Source: Acidithrix ferrooxidans (GTDB taxonomy: Bacteria; Actinomycetota; Acidimicrobiia; Acidimicrobiales; Acidimicrobiaceae). Taken from it: a DNA stretch of 40,592 nt. Position 1 is the stretch's first letter. The number at the start of each line of letters is the position of its first letter. The stretch covers positions 1 to 40,592 of the forward strand of contig NZ_JXYS01000065.1 in the NCBI RefSeq assembly GCF_000949295.1, written 5' to 3'. Both the position numbers and the translations under genes were made by a program. Under the pieces are notes generated by a model that worked only from the letters and a program-made list of their open reading frames with translations, was not told the DNA's origin and did no database searches. Shown piece after piece: positions 16,702-25,481 of the stretch.

Positions 16702-16989
16702 TCACTTGGGTGGATTCGATGGGGAGTTGATGTTCGCAAAGACTAAGGCGAAATATATACAAGCCAGCGCATAAACAGCGCCTCTGGGTCGAGCTTTTCC
16801 AGTTCGCGAAGGCGCGGATTGACTAGATGCAGTTTTCCCAGAAGATTTGACGTTTTGGATAGATTTAAGAATCGTAACTGAAAGAGATGTAGCCAAGATA
16901 TGAGTTGATGGGTCGACCTGACCTTTCTTTAATCTTCGGTCCATCCCGCCAAAATCTTTGAACCGTCTAATTCTTTGTTGGACTAACAT
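16702..16989 (-). CDS. Possible small protein with one hydrophobic helix
   Basis: 95 codons. A basic N-terminal half is followed by a C-terminal hydrophobic stretch (AVYALACIYFALVFANINS). It lies just downstream of ctaG on the same strand, a position that could suit a small oxidase-assembly membrane protein, but no family motif is seen. A chance ORF is at least as likely. Confidence 0.22.
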   Translation of the reverse strand: MLVQQRIRRFKDFGGMDRRLKKGQVDPSTHILATSLSVTILKSIQNVKSSGKTASSQSAPSRTGKARPRGAVYALACIYFALVFANINSPSNPPK

Positions 16990-17256
16990 TCTTTGGAACT
17001 GCGCAAAATATGCACTTCAACGAAGCATCGAGCATTTATAGCGAACATAAATGGGTCTTCAATGATGATGGTCGAAATTGATTGCTACGTCTGACTTTTT
17101 GCAAACTTTATGCTTATCTATGGGTAAAGTCGATATGGTTGAGCATTTTCTCGTTTCAACCTTGCACCCCATGCTATCTAGTAGTGGGGAGTCCCCTCTG
17201 GGTAAAACGGCCACGAGTTGGCTGTTAGACGTAGAACAAGTTTCGATAATGACACT

Positions 17257-18180
17257 CTATGAGAGGCCGGGTATCCTCTTCTTGACCTTGTTGTTTGATG
17301 ACTTTGTCGTAAGTTTTTCTAGTTCGTAGTCAAAGTCTGCCTCTCTAGACATCCACTTTCGAATGTTGTAGATCGCAGCGTAGGTAAATGGCTCCATGCA
17401 CAGGACCCATAGAACTGCAGAGCCAAGTTCTTGATCGGCCATTCCCGAAAGGGTCTTTCCTGGTATATGTAGGTAGACACTGTAGAAGGGAACTGATGCG
17501 AAGCCCATTATCATGGCCAGGATCCAAGAGAGGACCGTTGTGAAGAATATCGGGACAATCCGCTTGATCTCGGGGTAGATGCGAGGTCGAATTGGATGGG
17601 AATCTACTAAATGGATCCAAAGAAGCATTCCTGAGACCACAAAGAAAAAGTGCATAAAGTTGTGGACCACCTGGTTTCGTTCCGCCAGGTCAAGTACGGC
17701 TGGAAAGTGCCAAAAGTACATGTCGACGTTGAAAAACAAGAATCCGAAAACTGGGTTCATGAAGAAGTTTCCAATGGACCTTAAAATTGAGGTTTGTTCG
17801 CTCACAAGAAATGTTCGACCTAGGGATCGACGCCATTTGACAGGGAGTCCTCTGTAGATAACTAACCATGGAGCCGATATCACTATTAGCGCTGGTGCAT
17901 AGACCATCAACATGACATGCTGGAACATGTGGACCCAGAAGTAAGTATCGGACCAATAGTCAACAGGTGACATTACAGCCAGAACCAGGATGGCAATTCC
18001 ACTTCCGAAGATCAACGCATTGAGTCGCCGCCGTTTGGGCGATCGTTTTGAACCCCGAGCAATTGTGGCCTCGAGTCTTCGGTATCCGATCACATACAAG
18101 ACCACAGGTATTCCCGTGAGTATGAAAAATATCGGATCGAACCCCCAATGGCTCAGCAGATATTTATCTACGAACGTCAT
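17257..18180 (-). CDS. ctaG: CtaG-type cytochrome c oxidase assembly protein (caa3_CtaG family)
   Basis: 307 residues, mostly membrane helices (about seven). Family segments carry the His and acidic residues set in helices: FWVHMFQHVMLMVYAPALIV, SAPW, HNFMHFFFVVSGMLLWIHLV followed by DSHP, GFASVPFYSVYLHIP, then LGSAVLWVLCMEPF. CtaG-type proteins of the Bacillus caa3 family help assemble the haem-copper terminal oxidase, probably in copper delivery to CuB. This would fit an aerobic respirer. The start is ATG at 18180. No oxidase subunits lie in the window. Confidence 0.85.
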   Translation of the reverse strand: MTFVDKYLLSHWGFDPIFFILTGIPVVLYVIGYRRLEATIARGSKRSPKRRRLNALIFGSGIAILVLAVMSPVDYWSDTYFWVHMFQHVMLMVYAPALIVISAPWLVIYRGLPVKWRRSLGRTFLVSEQTSILRSIGNFFMNPVFGFLFFNVDMYFWHFPAVLDLAERNQVVHNFMHFFFVVSGMLLWIHLVDSHPIRPRIYPEIKRIVPIFFTTVLSWILAMIMGFASVPFYSVYLHIPGKTLSGMADQELGSAVLWVLCMEPFTYAAIYNIRKWMSREADFDYELEKLTTKSSNNKVKKRIPGLS

Positions 18181-18409
18181 TGCTACCCCGCACTAGTCTC
18201 GTCGTACCGTTTAAACACCCTTGATTCTAACAAAGAATAATTATTAGTGGTGATCAACCCTCTCCAAGTTCCTTTGTGATGAGTTTTTTACGGTATGGCA
18301 ATTGTCTCGTCTCTTAGGCGTGACGGACCTTGTTGATGCGCGCTATCGATGATTTTAGATCAGTTCTATGACTAGAGTGCTTGGGCTAATTGGCGAGGGG
18401 TTCTTTAGG

Positions 18410-18871
18410 CTATACGACCTTGAATTCGAGATATTCGACCTCAAGCTTAGATAAGTCGACGCGGTAGATTGAGCCCTTTGCGCATCTGATCGAGTCCGGG
18501 CTATAGCGTTCTAACAGTCGTAGGATTAAGGGAATAATGTTTCCATGGCTGCAGATCGCGTGTTCTCCTTCGAGATGGATCACCTCTTCGATAAAGGTAT
18601 CCAACTCTTTGATCGAGGCATCTTCTCCGATTCGACGATCAATCATGATCTTTTTTTGGGACACGGTGGACAAAGGCGTCAGTGTCTCGATAGCACGGGC
18701 ATAGGGAGATGCCCACAGAAAATTTATTGGTCGATTTCCAAGATGTTGAGCGATCATCTCAGCCTGCAACTTCCCTTTGGCAGAGAGACTCCGATCTTGA
18801 TCATCCTTTGAATCGTGCAAGCGTTCTCCTGCTTTTGCATGGCGGATCAGATAAAGATTCGAAGCTGTCAT
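18410..18871 (-). CDS. SixA-like histidine phosphatase
   Basis: 153 residues from the ATG at 18871, which has AAGGAGAC just upstream; a 20-residue upstream extension in frame looks untranslated. The histidine phosphatase signature is LYLIRHAKAGERL (phospho-acceptor His11). ASPYARAIETL provides a second Arg, and ICSHGNIIPLIL the second His. Length and the RHAKA form match SixA, which dephosphorylates phosphohistidine on phosphotransfer proteins. Small actinobacterial relatives may act on other phosphate esters. It stands alone. Confidence 0.85.
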   Translation of the reverse strand: MTASNLYLIRHAKAGERLHDSKDDQDRSLSAKGKLQAEMIAQHLGNRPINFLWASPYARAIETLTPLSTVSQKKIMIDRRIGEDASIKELDTFIEEVIHLEGEHAICSHGNIIPLILRLLERYSPDSIRCAKGSIYRVDLSKLEVEYLEFKVV

Positions 18872-19217
18872 TATTGTCTCCTTAGCTTTTTGGCTTGATT
18901 TGGCGTAGTTGCGGCTAAATAAACAGAACATACGTGGTAGCTTGGCGAAGCTACAGCGCCCAAGCCGATCTAATACAATTTAGGTAAAGGTGGCAATTAA
19001 CCAGCTTCAACGGTGGCGAGCTTTATCTATAACTTATGACGTTATAGACGCAAAGGCATCTTTTATTGTGACTGACTTGTTAATTATTTAGCCCTAGGGT
19101 CAACTTGGGTGATCTGCTACCTCGATTTGACGGTAGCAGCCATGAGTTAGCGAAATTTGGTGAAGAAAGCGAACGATTATCTGAGCGACTAGGTCGCAAT
19201 GGTCAAATTGGGCGCAG
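18872..19217. other. Intergenic region, no gene seen
   Basis: About 345 bp between two minus-strand genes; no reading frame with a recognisable motif. It should contain the promoter of the SixA-like gene. Confidence 0.5.
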
Positions 19218-19427
19218 TTAGGCGAGCTCTATTATTGTTTGGCCTTCTTCAACGAAGTCACCCGGGGCTAGGGATAATTTTGCCACAACACCGTCAGTCT
19301 CTGCTGAGACAGGTATCTCCATCTTCATCGATTCGATGATGGCTACATCGTCTCCTTTGGAGATTGATGATCCAACTGCAACGCTGAAGGTAATTAGCGT
19401 TCCAGACATGGGACTTACTATTTTCAT
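19218..19427 (-). CDS. Biotin/lipoyl attachment domain protein (small biotin carboxyl carrier)
   Basis: 69 residues, a complete single biotinyl domain. The biotinylation motif is ESMKMEIPV with the Lys in MKM. The mirrored half contains DGVVAKLSLAPGDFVEEGQ, and the N-terminus is IVSPMSGTLITFSVAVG. Small BCCP-type proteins of this size carry CO2 for acyl-CoA carboxylases. An acyl-CoA carboxyltransferase subunit lies about 14 kb away at 33846, and no biotin carboxylase is seen in the window. The two may belong to one complex, which is inference. Confidence 0.9.
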   Translation of the reverse strand: MKIVSPMSGTLITFSVAVGSSISKGDDVAIIESMKMEIPVSAETDGVVAKLSLAPGDFVEEGQTIIELA

Positions 19428-19973
19428 TGTCTTCCTTGAGATATTGACTTGTCAAAATAATGCCACATCAAAGCTCGGTCTGTGTTTGATTTTCATCTTG
19501 ATATCTATCCGAATTAGAAATGAGATCTACCTGTAGCGGCTAATTTTGGAGGCTACCCATTATTGCTGGACTTGAAAAAGGTCGCCTTCGTTATCATTTT
19601 ATCCCTATCGATTTCAAACTTTCAGATCCATGGACAAAGAGTTAGCGCCCTCTTGATGGGGGAGGTAGATGCTACAAGTGATCTTACCTTGGGATGGAGA
19701 ATAGCTCTTGATGGTTATCTGGGCTGACTCGGTTTTTCGTGTCTCTTTTAGCGAACACAGTTTGTTCGGATGTGTTGGGACTGTACGTGACGATTGGGAG
19801 GTTTTATGGGAACATCGGTCTTTGGTAGGATCTGGGCTTGGACTATCTTGCCTACAGTTAATGGAGCCTTCAGAGGTGCCTGGTAGTGTTAATGGTGACG
19901 TTGAGGTCTAAACATTTGGTGATTTGTTCAAAATTTTTGGTCGATGTGGTCGATGTGGGTGAAGTTGGTTTAA
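19428..19973. other. Gap upstream of scpA with a possible broken small gene and a 9-bp duplication
   Basis: 546 bp. Apart from the candidate at 19563-19911 nothing coding is seen. A 9-bp unit tcgatgtgg is tandemly duplicated at 19941-19958, just before scpA. Confidence 0.45.
19563..19911 (+). pseudogene. Possible frameshifted small gene upstream of scpA
   Basis: GGAGG at 19548-19552 precedes a TTG at 19563. That frame reads LDLKKVAFVIILSLSISNF and continues through VSALLMGEVDATSDL and WRIALDGYLG to a TGA at 19725. A shifted frame from 19708 continues with ADSVFRVSFSEHSLFG, VRDDWEVLWEHRSLVG and then stops after NGDVEV at 19911. Joined, they would give about 115 residues with an N-terminal hydrophobic segment. 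No family is recognised. A frameshift, a sequencing error or two chance ORFs are all possible. Confidence 0.3.
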
Positions 19974-20711
19974 ATGTCCTTTGAAGTCAAGATGGATATT
20001 TATGAGGGACCCATTGGTCTATTGCTCTCTTTGATCCAAGGGCAGGACCTAGATGTCTATCAATTGTCTATCTCTAAGTTGGTGAGCGACTACCTTGTGG
20101 AGATCGAGAGGCGCAAGGCGATAGACCTTGAAGTAGCCACGGAGTTTTTATTGGTAGCTGCTACTTTGTTGGAGATTAAATGTAGGCGGTTATTCCCGAA
20201 CCTTACCGCTTTAGATGATGAAGAAGAGATTGCTTTCTTTGAAGAGCGTGACCTTCTTCTGGCGCGTCTGCTTGAATGCAAGACCTATCGAGATGTTTCT
20301 TTAGTGATTGCGTCGCTTTTGGAGGTTGGGGGAAGAAGGCGATCTCGAGATGCTGGATTTGGGATCGAGCTCTCTCACTTGGTCGCCGATCCCTTGGGTA
20401 AGGTTTCTCCAGACAAGCTAGCTCTCGTCTATCGAGAAGTGGTTTCAAGACAACCCAAGGAGAGTCTTGGTCCGATCCATGTAACGCCGCTTCCCAAGGT
20501 TTCAGTAGCCCAAGCTAGAGATAAGATCTTGGCTCGATTGACCCTCAAAAAAGAGGTACCTTTCGATGAATTGATTGAGTTTTCTTCTCATCGAATTGAA
20601 ATTGTAGTGATGTTTCTTGGGCTTTTGGAGCTCTTCAAATTGGGCAAAATTGAGATATCGCAGGAGGGAAGCAGTTCTCCAATTTTGCTTTCGGCTCGAC
20701 TACTGGTTTAG
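19974..20711 (+). CDS. scpA: Segregation and condensation protein A
   Basis: 245 residues. The kleisin N-terminus is typical of ScpA: YEGPIGLLLSLIQGQDLDVY and DLEVATEFLLVAATLLEIKC. An acidic linker follows, then the C-terminal winged helix (KEVPFDELIEFSSHRIEIVV). ScpA bridges the SMC dimer and ScpB in the condensin that organises and separates chromosomes. First gene of the scpA-scpB-rluB-aroH run; scpB starts 177 bp downstream. Confidence 0.93.
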   Translation: MSFEVKMDIYEGPIGLLLSLIQGQDLDVYQLSISKLVSDYLVEIERRKAIDLEVATEFLLVAATLLEIKCRRLFPNLTALDDEEEIAFFEERDLLLARLLECKTYRDVSLVIASLLEVGGRRRSRDAGFGIELSHLVADPLGKVSPDKLALVYREVVSRQPKESLGPIHVTPLPKVSVAQARDKILARLTLKKEVPFDELIEFSSHRIEIVVMFLGLLELFKLGKIEISQEGSSSPILLSARLLV

Positions 20712-20888
20712 CCATGCGGTTCTCTGGGTCAAAGTGGTCTGATGTGATGGGTGCAAACTAGGATAAGTGGTACCATTACCCGAGTTCTCGGGACCATGCA
20801 AATGTAAAAATGATGAATTTGAAGTTGGCTGGTTGAACTCACGATTAAATAGCACTCCAGATTTGCTGGAACCTCGAAGGTATAGACA

Positions 20889-21455
20889 TTGTCGGAATTT
20901 GAATTATGCGCGATTGTAGAGGCTATATTGTTCGTGGCAACTGAACCAGTTACCGTCGATCAGCTCTGTCGAGCTAGCCGTTATGACCCCAGCCAGATCC
21001 GCGATGCGATCGATACACTAACGCAAAAGTATGATGATAGCGTTTCCGGCGTGGAATTAGTTGAGGTAGCTGGAGGATTTCGTCTTTATACTAAGCCTAC
21101 TTTGAACGAATATTTGAAGAACTTCTCTGATGACGTCAATGAGTCTAAACTTTCGGGTGCAGCTTTGGAAACTTTGGCAATAGTCGCATATCAGCAACCC
21201 ATTTCACGAGGAGCCGTATCCACAATTCGAGGGGTTAACTCAGATGCAGTCATGAGACTATTGGGGGTGAAGGGCTATATAGCTAGCGTGGGAAGAGATT
21301 CTGGTCCGGGATCGGCAGTGCTATTTGGAACGACAACCTTGTTTTTAGAAAAAATTGGTCTGGGCTCTTTGGGCGATCTTCCTCATCTGGCGGACTTTAC
21401 CCCACCAATTGAGATAGCTGAGGCCTTCGAAGTTACCTTGAGAGAGGAGGCGTAA
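20889..21455 (+). CDS. scpB: Segregation and condensation protein B
   Basis: 188 residues from a TTG with GAAGG upstream. It has two winged-helix domains: an N-terminal one starting AIVEAILFVATEPVTVDQL, and a C-terminal one containing LETLAIVAYQQPISRGAVST, IRGVNSDAVMRLL and the GPGSAVLFG turn. It binds ScpA within the SMC complex. It is followed after one base by rluB, showing co-transcription. Confidence 0.94.
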   Translation: MSEFELCAIVEAILFVATEPVTVDQLCRASRYDPSQIRDAIDTLTQKYDDSVSGVELVEVAGGFRLYTKPTLNEYLKNFSDDVNESKLSGAALETLAIVAYQQPISRGAVSTIRGVNSDAVMRLLGVKGYIASVGRDSGPGSAVLFGTTTLFLEKIGLGSLGDLPHLADFTPPIEIAEAFEVTLREEA

Positions 21456-21456
21456 C

Positions 21457-22233
21457 TTGTCAGACTTTTGGGATGGACTAAAAGATCTAGGGATTACAAA
21501 GGACAATATCGACGACTCTAGTAGCCGCATACGTCTTCAGAAGGTGATTTCCCAGGCTGGACTTGGGTCGCGCCGTCACGCCGAAGAACTGATTGTAGCG
21601 GGCCGCGTCATGGTCAATGGTGAAGTAGCCTGTCTGGGAGATCGCGCTGACCTTGATTGCGATACTGTAATGATTGATGGCGTCCCAATTATGGTGAATT
21701 CGTCGAGAGTTTACTATTTGATTCACAAGCCAAGGGGCGTGGTTTCCACGGTGCGTGATACTCATGAGCGACCGGTGGTGATCGATTTGGTGCCCTCGAC
21801 TCCGCCTGTCTATCCCGTTGGCCGTTTGGATTCCGATTCCGAAGGGCTATTGATACTGACCAACGACGGGGAATTTACCAACCGCTTGACACATCCAAGA
21901 TACAAGATCGAAAAGGAATACCTTGTGGTATTGGATCGTTCGGTTCGTCGCGAACATGTGGTGAGCCTAAGAAAAGGCGTCGAATTGGAGGATGGTATTA
22001 CCCTTCCAGCTCAAGTGAATGATCTAGGAAATGGTGCGCTCCGTATTGCCATTCGTGAGGGCCGAAACAGACAGATAAGGCGAATGCTAGCCGTCTTGGG
22101 GTACGATGTCGAGAGATTGATCCGCACCCGCATTGGTCCGTTGTCGGACTCCAAACTCATTCCGGGCGATTTTCGCAAATTGGAGGAGATTGAACTTCGG
22201 TCTCTGTGGGCGGCTGCGTTGGAAAGTGACTAA
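21457..22233 (+). CDS. rluB: 23S rRNA pseudouridine synthase, RluB/RsuA family
   Basis: 258 residues from TTG at 21457. An N-terminal S4 RNA-binding domain (RLQKVISQAGLGSRRHAEEL) leads into the catalytic domain. The catalytic motif is VGRLDSDSEGLLILTNDG, with the nucleophile Asp in GRLDSDSEGL. IREGRNRQIRRMLAVLG is the family C-terminal motif. An RluB-type role in 23S rRNA modification is inferred from its fixed position after scpB; RsuA is the alternative. Confidence 0.93.
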   Translation: MSDFWDGLKDLGITKDNIDDSSSRIRLQKVISQAGLGSRRHAEELIVAGRVMVNGEVACLGDRADLDCDTVMIDGVPIMVNSSRVYYLIHKPRGVVSTVRDTHERPVVIDLVPSTPPVYPVGRLDSDSEGLLILTNDGEFTNRLTHPRYKIEKEYLVVLDRSVRREHVVSLRKGVELEDGITLPAQVNDLGNGALRIAIREGRNRQIRRMLAVLGYDVERLIRTRIGPLSDSKLIPGDFRKLEEIELRSLWAAALESD

Positions 22234-22243
22234 AATTTTTCGA

Positions 22244-22606
22244 ATGTCAGTCAGAGCACTTCGTGGAGCAACAACAATAGATAGAGATAGCCGTGAGGAG
22301 ATCATCACTCGTACCAAAGAGTTATTGGGAGAGATGTTTTTGCGCAATGAGGTTGATAAGGACCAGTTGATTTCGATACTCTTTACTGGAACTCCCGACG
22401 TACACGGCGCATTTCCAGCGGCTGCAGCGCGAGAGCTTGGCTATGGCGACGTGCCACTAATGTGTGCTCAGGAACTTTCGATTGATGGCGGAACACCCCT
22501 TTGCATTCGGGTCATGGCCCATATTGAAACTACGAAGGCTCGAGACGAGCTCCGACATGTCTACCTTTGGGGCGCGAAAGGGTTGCGCGACGATCTTCCA
22601 GCCTAG
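22244..22606 (+). CDS. aroH: Chorismate mutase, AroH class
   Basis: 120 residues from the ATG at 22244, 10 bp after rluB; the longer in-frame start inside rluB is rejected. It aligns by eye along its length with B. subtilis AroH: VRALRGATTIDRDSREEI (Arg7 equivalent), TPDVHGAFPAAAARELG, CAQELSIDGG (Glu78), CIRVMAHIET (Arg90) and RHVYLWGA (Tyr108). It converts chorismate to prephenate for Phe and Tyr synthesis. In many actinobacteria tyrA follows; here aroA comes next after a 217-bp gap without a gene. Confidence 0.95.
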   Translation: MSVRALRGATTIDRDSREEIITRTKELLGEMFLRNEVDKDQLISILFTGTPDVHGAFPAAAARELGYGDVPLMCAQELSIDGGTPLCIRVMAHIETTKARDELRHVYLWGAKGLRDDLPA

Positions 22607-22823
22607 AGATCATGAGCCTTTGGGCTTTAATTTCTAGCTAGGGTGAATCCGGGGTCGCTACTTCGTAGTCTACTTTCCTCCTTCTGGAAACGATTGAAGA
22701 TAACTTTTGCTTTGCCATTAGCCATATGGTCGTGGATTTGACGTGCTGTTTTGCTAGTTTTTTGGCCAGATTGAGCCACTATCGATTTTTATAACTTATA
22801 AATTTTTGTCAGGAGATGTCCCT

Positions 22824-24155
22824 ATGAAGGCTGTTGTACGAGGTGGGATTGGCAACGAGGCCTCGGTGTCGGTTCCTGGAGACAAATCGATCTCACATAG
22901 AAGTCTTTTACTCTCTCTCTTGGCGAGCGAGACGTACTCAGTAGATGGCCTATCTAGTGCTCTCGATGTCCTCGCAACTAAGGATATTGTCGAAACCCTA
23001 GGCGTTCATATCTCTCAAGAAGGTTCCAGAATTATCCTTAGGGGGGTTGGCTTTGATATATCTGAGCCCAATGACTTCTTAGATGTTGGCAATTCGGGTA
23101 CACTGATCCGCCTAATATCTGGAGTTCTTGCGGGCAGTGAGGGTAATACATTCTTTTTGAAGGGTGATTCTTCGATTGGAAAGCGTCCCATGGGTCGCGT
23201 GATCGACCCTTTGACAAAGATGGGGGCGAAGATTATTGGTAGAGGTTATTCAACCCTTGCACCTCTTGGAATAGTTGGCACTAAGTTGCACGGTATTGAC
23301 TATGAGATGCCAGTGGCTTCGGCTCAGGTAAAGTCTGCCATCTTATTTGCAGGATTGAACTCTTCGGGGACTACCACTTTGGTAGAGACGGTTCCAACAC
23401 GGGCCCATACTGAAGAGATGCTCAGCCAATTTGGCGCAAATCTAGAAGTGACCAGGACCCCAACTGCAAATAAAATCTCGATTGAGCCATCTAAATTGCG
23501 CCCAATCGACATCAAGGTTCCAGGTGATCCCTCTTCGGCTGCCTTTTTTGTTGTATTGGGACTGATAGGTCAATGCTCAATAGAGGTTACGGACGTATAT
23601 TTGGGACCGCAACGCGATGGATTTTTAAAGACTCTGATCTCTATGGGTGGGCGGATTGACCTTAGCGATAAGGGCAATGGTTTGGGTGATATTAAATCTT
23701 ATCCTAGTGAATTGAGTGGAGTAGTAGTTGGGCCAGATGGCACCCCCGACCTTATCGATGAGGTTCCCATTCTTGGTGTAGCTGCGGCCATGGCGCGCGG
23801 GAGAACTGAGTTTTTAGGTGTTGGGGAGTTGCGACATAAAGAGAGCGATCGAATAGCCACCACCTGCGACATGCTCGCCTCTTTTGGGGTAGATACTGGT
23901 GAGTTAGATGGAGGGTTTTATGTCGATGGCATTGGCCATGATCCATCCAAAGGCGTCTTAGAAAGCAATGGATTCGTTCAAGAGCCACGTATCGTTGTAA
24001 GTCACTATGACCATCGGATAGCGATGTCTGGCGCTATTTTAGGTGCCCTAACTCAAGGGGAGACTTACATTGAGGGTTTTGAATCGGTTGAGACCTCTTT
24101 CCCTACCTTTGTTTCGGTCTTTAGATCTTGTGGCTTTGAGATCGAAGTGCGATAG
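22824..24155 (+). CDS. aroA: 3-phosphoshikimate 1-carboxyvinyltransferase (EPSP synthase)
   Basis: 443 residues from the ATG at 22824, chosen because AGGAG lies 8 bp upstream; an in-frame TTG at 22806 is possible. Family motifs are GDKSISHRSLLLS, GNSGTLIRLISG, KRPMGRVIDPLTKMGA, VASAQVKSAILFAGL, GDPSSAAFFVV, DEVPILGVAAAMARG, GELRHKESDRI and SHYDHRIAMSGAI. It joins shikimate-3-phosphate and PEP, the sixth step to chorismate. All substrate-binding Lys, Arg and Asp motifs are present, so it should be active. Confidence 0.97.
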   Translation: MKAVVRGGIGNEASVSVPGDKSISHRSLLLSLLASETYSVDGLSSALDVLATKDIVETLGVHISQEGSRIILRGVGFDISEPNDFLDVGNSGTLIRLISGVLAGSEGNTFFLKGDSSIGKRPMGRVIDPLTKMGAKIIGRGYSTLAPLGIVGTKLHGIDYEMPVASAQVKSAILFAGLNSSGTTTLVETVPTRAHTEEMLSQFGANLEVTRTPTANKISIEPSKLRPIDIKVPGDPSSAAFFVVLGLIGQCSIEVTDVYLGPQRDGFLKTLISMGGRIDLSDKGNGLGDIKSYPSELSGVVVGPDGTPDLIDEVPILGVAAAMARGRTEFLGVGELRHKESDRIATTCDMLASFGVDTGELDGGFYVDGIGHDPSKGVLESNGFVQEPRIVVSHYDHRIAMSGAILGALTQGETYIEGFESVETSFPTFVSVFRSCGFEIEVR

Positions 24156-24408
24156 GCGACATTACGTTGCTCTTTTGACAAGTTTTAGCGATTGGCTCCA
24201 TTTGGCCTTTAGCGGAGTATCCTTTTTAAATTTTTTATGCGATACTGCGTGGGTTCCATCTCCAACTATGGATACAAATAAAAGAAATCACATATTAGAT
24301 TGCGCCGAGGCGACAAGATCGATGATCTCTGTAGTTTTGTGACCTTAACCTCTAAGAGATGGGGATTTGAAACTAGTTCTCTCATTAAACTACAACGGTG
24401 CTATTAGC

Positions 24409-24981
24409 TCACAGAGGTAAGTCCCAGATCGGAAACCACCTCTCAAGGTCGGCTTCTAGGACGATATCGTCTTTGATTATCGCTTGAAGAGAAAGCTCGC
24501 GCTCATTGTCTCGTCGCTCGCCTCTAAGTGGTGCAAATGGGTAGAAGGTCCCGCGTTTATATAGATAGATGAGATAAACCCGCTGTGCGCTATCGCGATC
24601 GGTAAAGGCAAAGACGGAACAGAGCAGCTGTGGCCCAAAGTTGTTTGACTCTAAGGTGGAATTGACCGCATGGATTGCGGTCGTTAGAGTTTCAAGGTTG
24701 TCGGCTTCAATCGTTACCCATTTATAGCCCATAGAATCGATTGTCTCAACCGGAGGTTTCTGACCGTCATCTTCCATCTCAAGGATCGCTTTAAAGTCCA
24801 AAGTGGTGTTGGCGAATGCGCTTCCAGATGCTGGTTTGAAACAGACCGAAGCTTTGTTGGTGGATATCAAATTAGCTGAAATTTCAAGCGTAATCCCTGC
24901 CGCAGGAAGTGCAAAAAGATTATCTAAGTTAGCCTGAGCTGGAGCAGTGCGCCCAAGTATGATGTCGCGAAGTTTTCCCAA
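24409..24981 (-). CDS. pspAB: PspA-associated protein PspAB
   Basis: 190 residues from TTG at 24981. The sequence follows the actinobacterial PspAB pattern from end to end: GRTAPAQANLDNLFALPAAG at the start, ASVCFKPASGSAFANTT, AVNSTLESNNFGPQLLCSVF, YLYKRGTFYPFAPL, and ADLERWFPIWDLPL at the end. PspAB is linked to the phage-shock/envelope-stress system and is commonly paired with htpX, as here (same strand, about 500 bp downstream). The molecular role is not established. The gap to htpX holds a decayed frame. Confidence 0.85.
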   Translation of the reverse strand: MGKLRDIILGRTAPAQANLDNLFALPAAGITLEISANLISTNKASVCFKPASGSAFANTTLDFKAILEMEDDGQKPPVETIDSMGYKWVTIEADNLETLTTAIHAVNSTLESNNFGPQLLCSVFAFTDRDSAQRVYLIYLYKRGTFYPFAPLRGERRDNERELSLQAIIKDDIVLEADLERWFPIWDLPL

Positions 24982-25047
24982 ACCGGTGCCTTTCTAAAGA
25001 GCCGATGCTATATCGATATTCTATTCCTTATCTTCATTCGGGCAAAT

Positions 25048-25472
25048 GTCATTCTCTAATGAAGAGTGGCCAAAATGGGATAGTTTTTCCCAACTGATTA
25101 GAGATGCATCTTCCCATGGTCCCCCTAGGTGTCAAAGCAGTCGGATGTGCGGCTGGTTTGTGGTTGTCTATGGGTCCAAGTAAACCCGCTATTTCTTCGA
25201 TCCCTATTTCATCGATCTGGGGCCTACTTTGTGGCTCTACTTGGAAAGATTTTCAAGGATCGGATGACTTTTCACCTAATTCGAGCTAGCGTTTATCCAA
25301 TCTGATTTGCCATAATCTCGATTATCAAAAATTATGGCGTTCGAAGTTCAAGTGGCTCTTTGAAGCCTTTGATCCCAAAAATCACGCCAGCTTTAACCTA
25401 TTTGGAGGTGACGGCGTTTTGCAAGGTGACAATGTAACCTTGCTCCAAAAGTTGCTTGCCACGCAGTTATAA
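25048..25472 (+). pseudogene. Unrecognised decayed gene between pspAB and htpX
   Basis: From the ATG at 25048 the frame reads SFSNEEWPKWDSFSQLI, then CGWFVVVYGSK, then TAA. It continues in the same frame as TRYFFDPYFIDLGPTLWLYL and ERFSRIG, then TGA. A second plus-strand frame then reads LDYQKLWRSKFKWLFEAFDP, KNHASFNLFGGDGVLQ, GDNVTLLQKLLATQL and a stop at 25472. Composition and aromatic-rich motifs look protein-like across about 420 bp, so this is probably one gene broken by two stops and a frameshift. I do not recognise the family. It runs opposite to its neighbours. Confidence 0.4.
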
Positions 25473-25481
25473 AATGAAAAA

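Larger units (their letters stand above)
16289..17256. other. 968-bp region with no clearly real gene
   Basis: Lies between mtnN (plus) and ctaG (minus, convergent). It contains a 25-codon ORF with a strong ribosome-binding site, a 16-bp tandem duplication and a weak minus-strand ORF, all listed separately. A plus-strand ORF at 17078-17329 runs antisense into ctaG and is probably a shadow. Confidence 0.5.

Noticed and set aside
24156-24408. Possible tRNA or coding frame after aroA
   Set aside because: No cloverleaf could be folded by eye, and the ORF overlapping the end of aroA has no motif.
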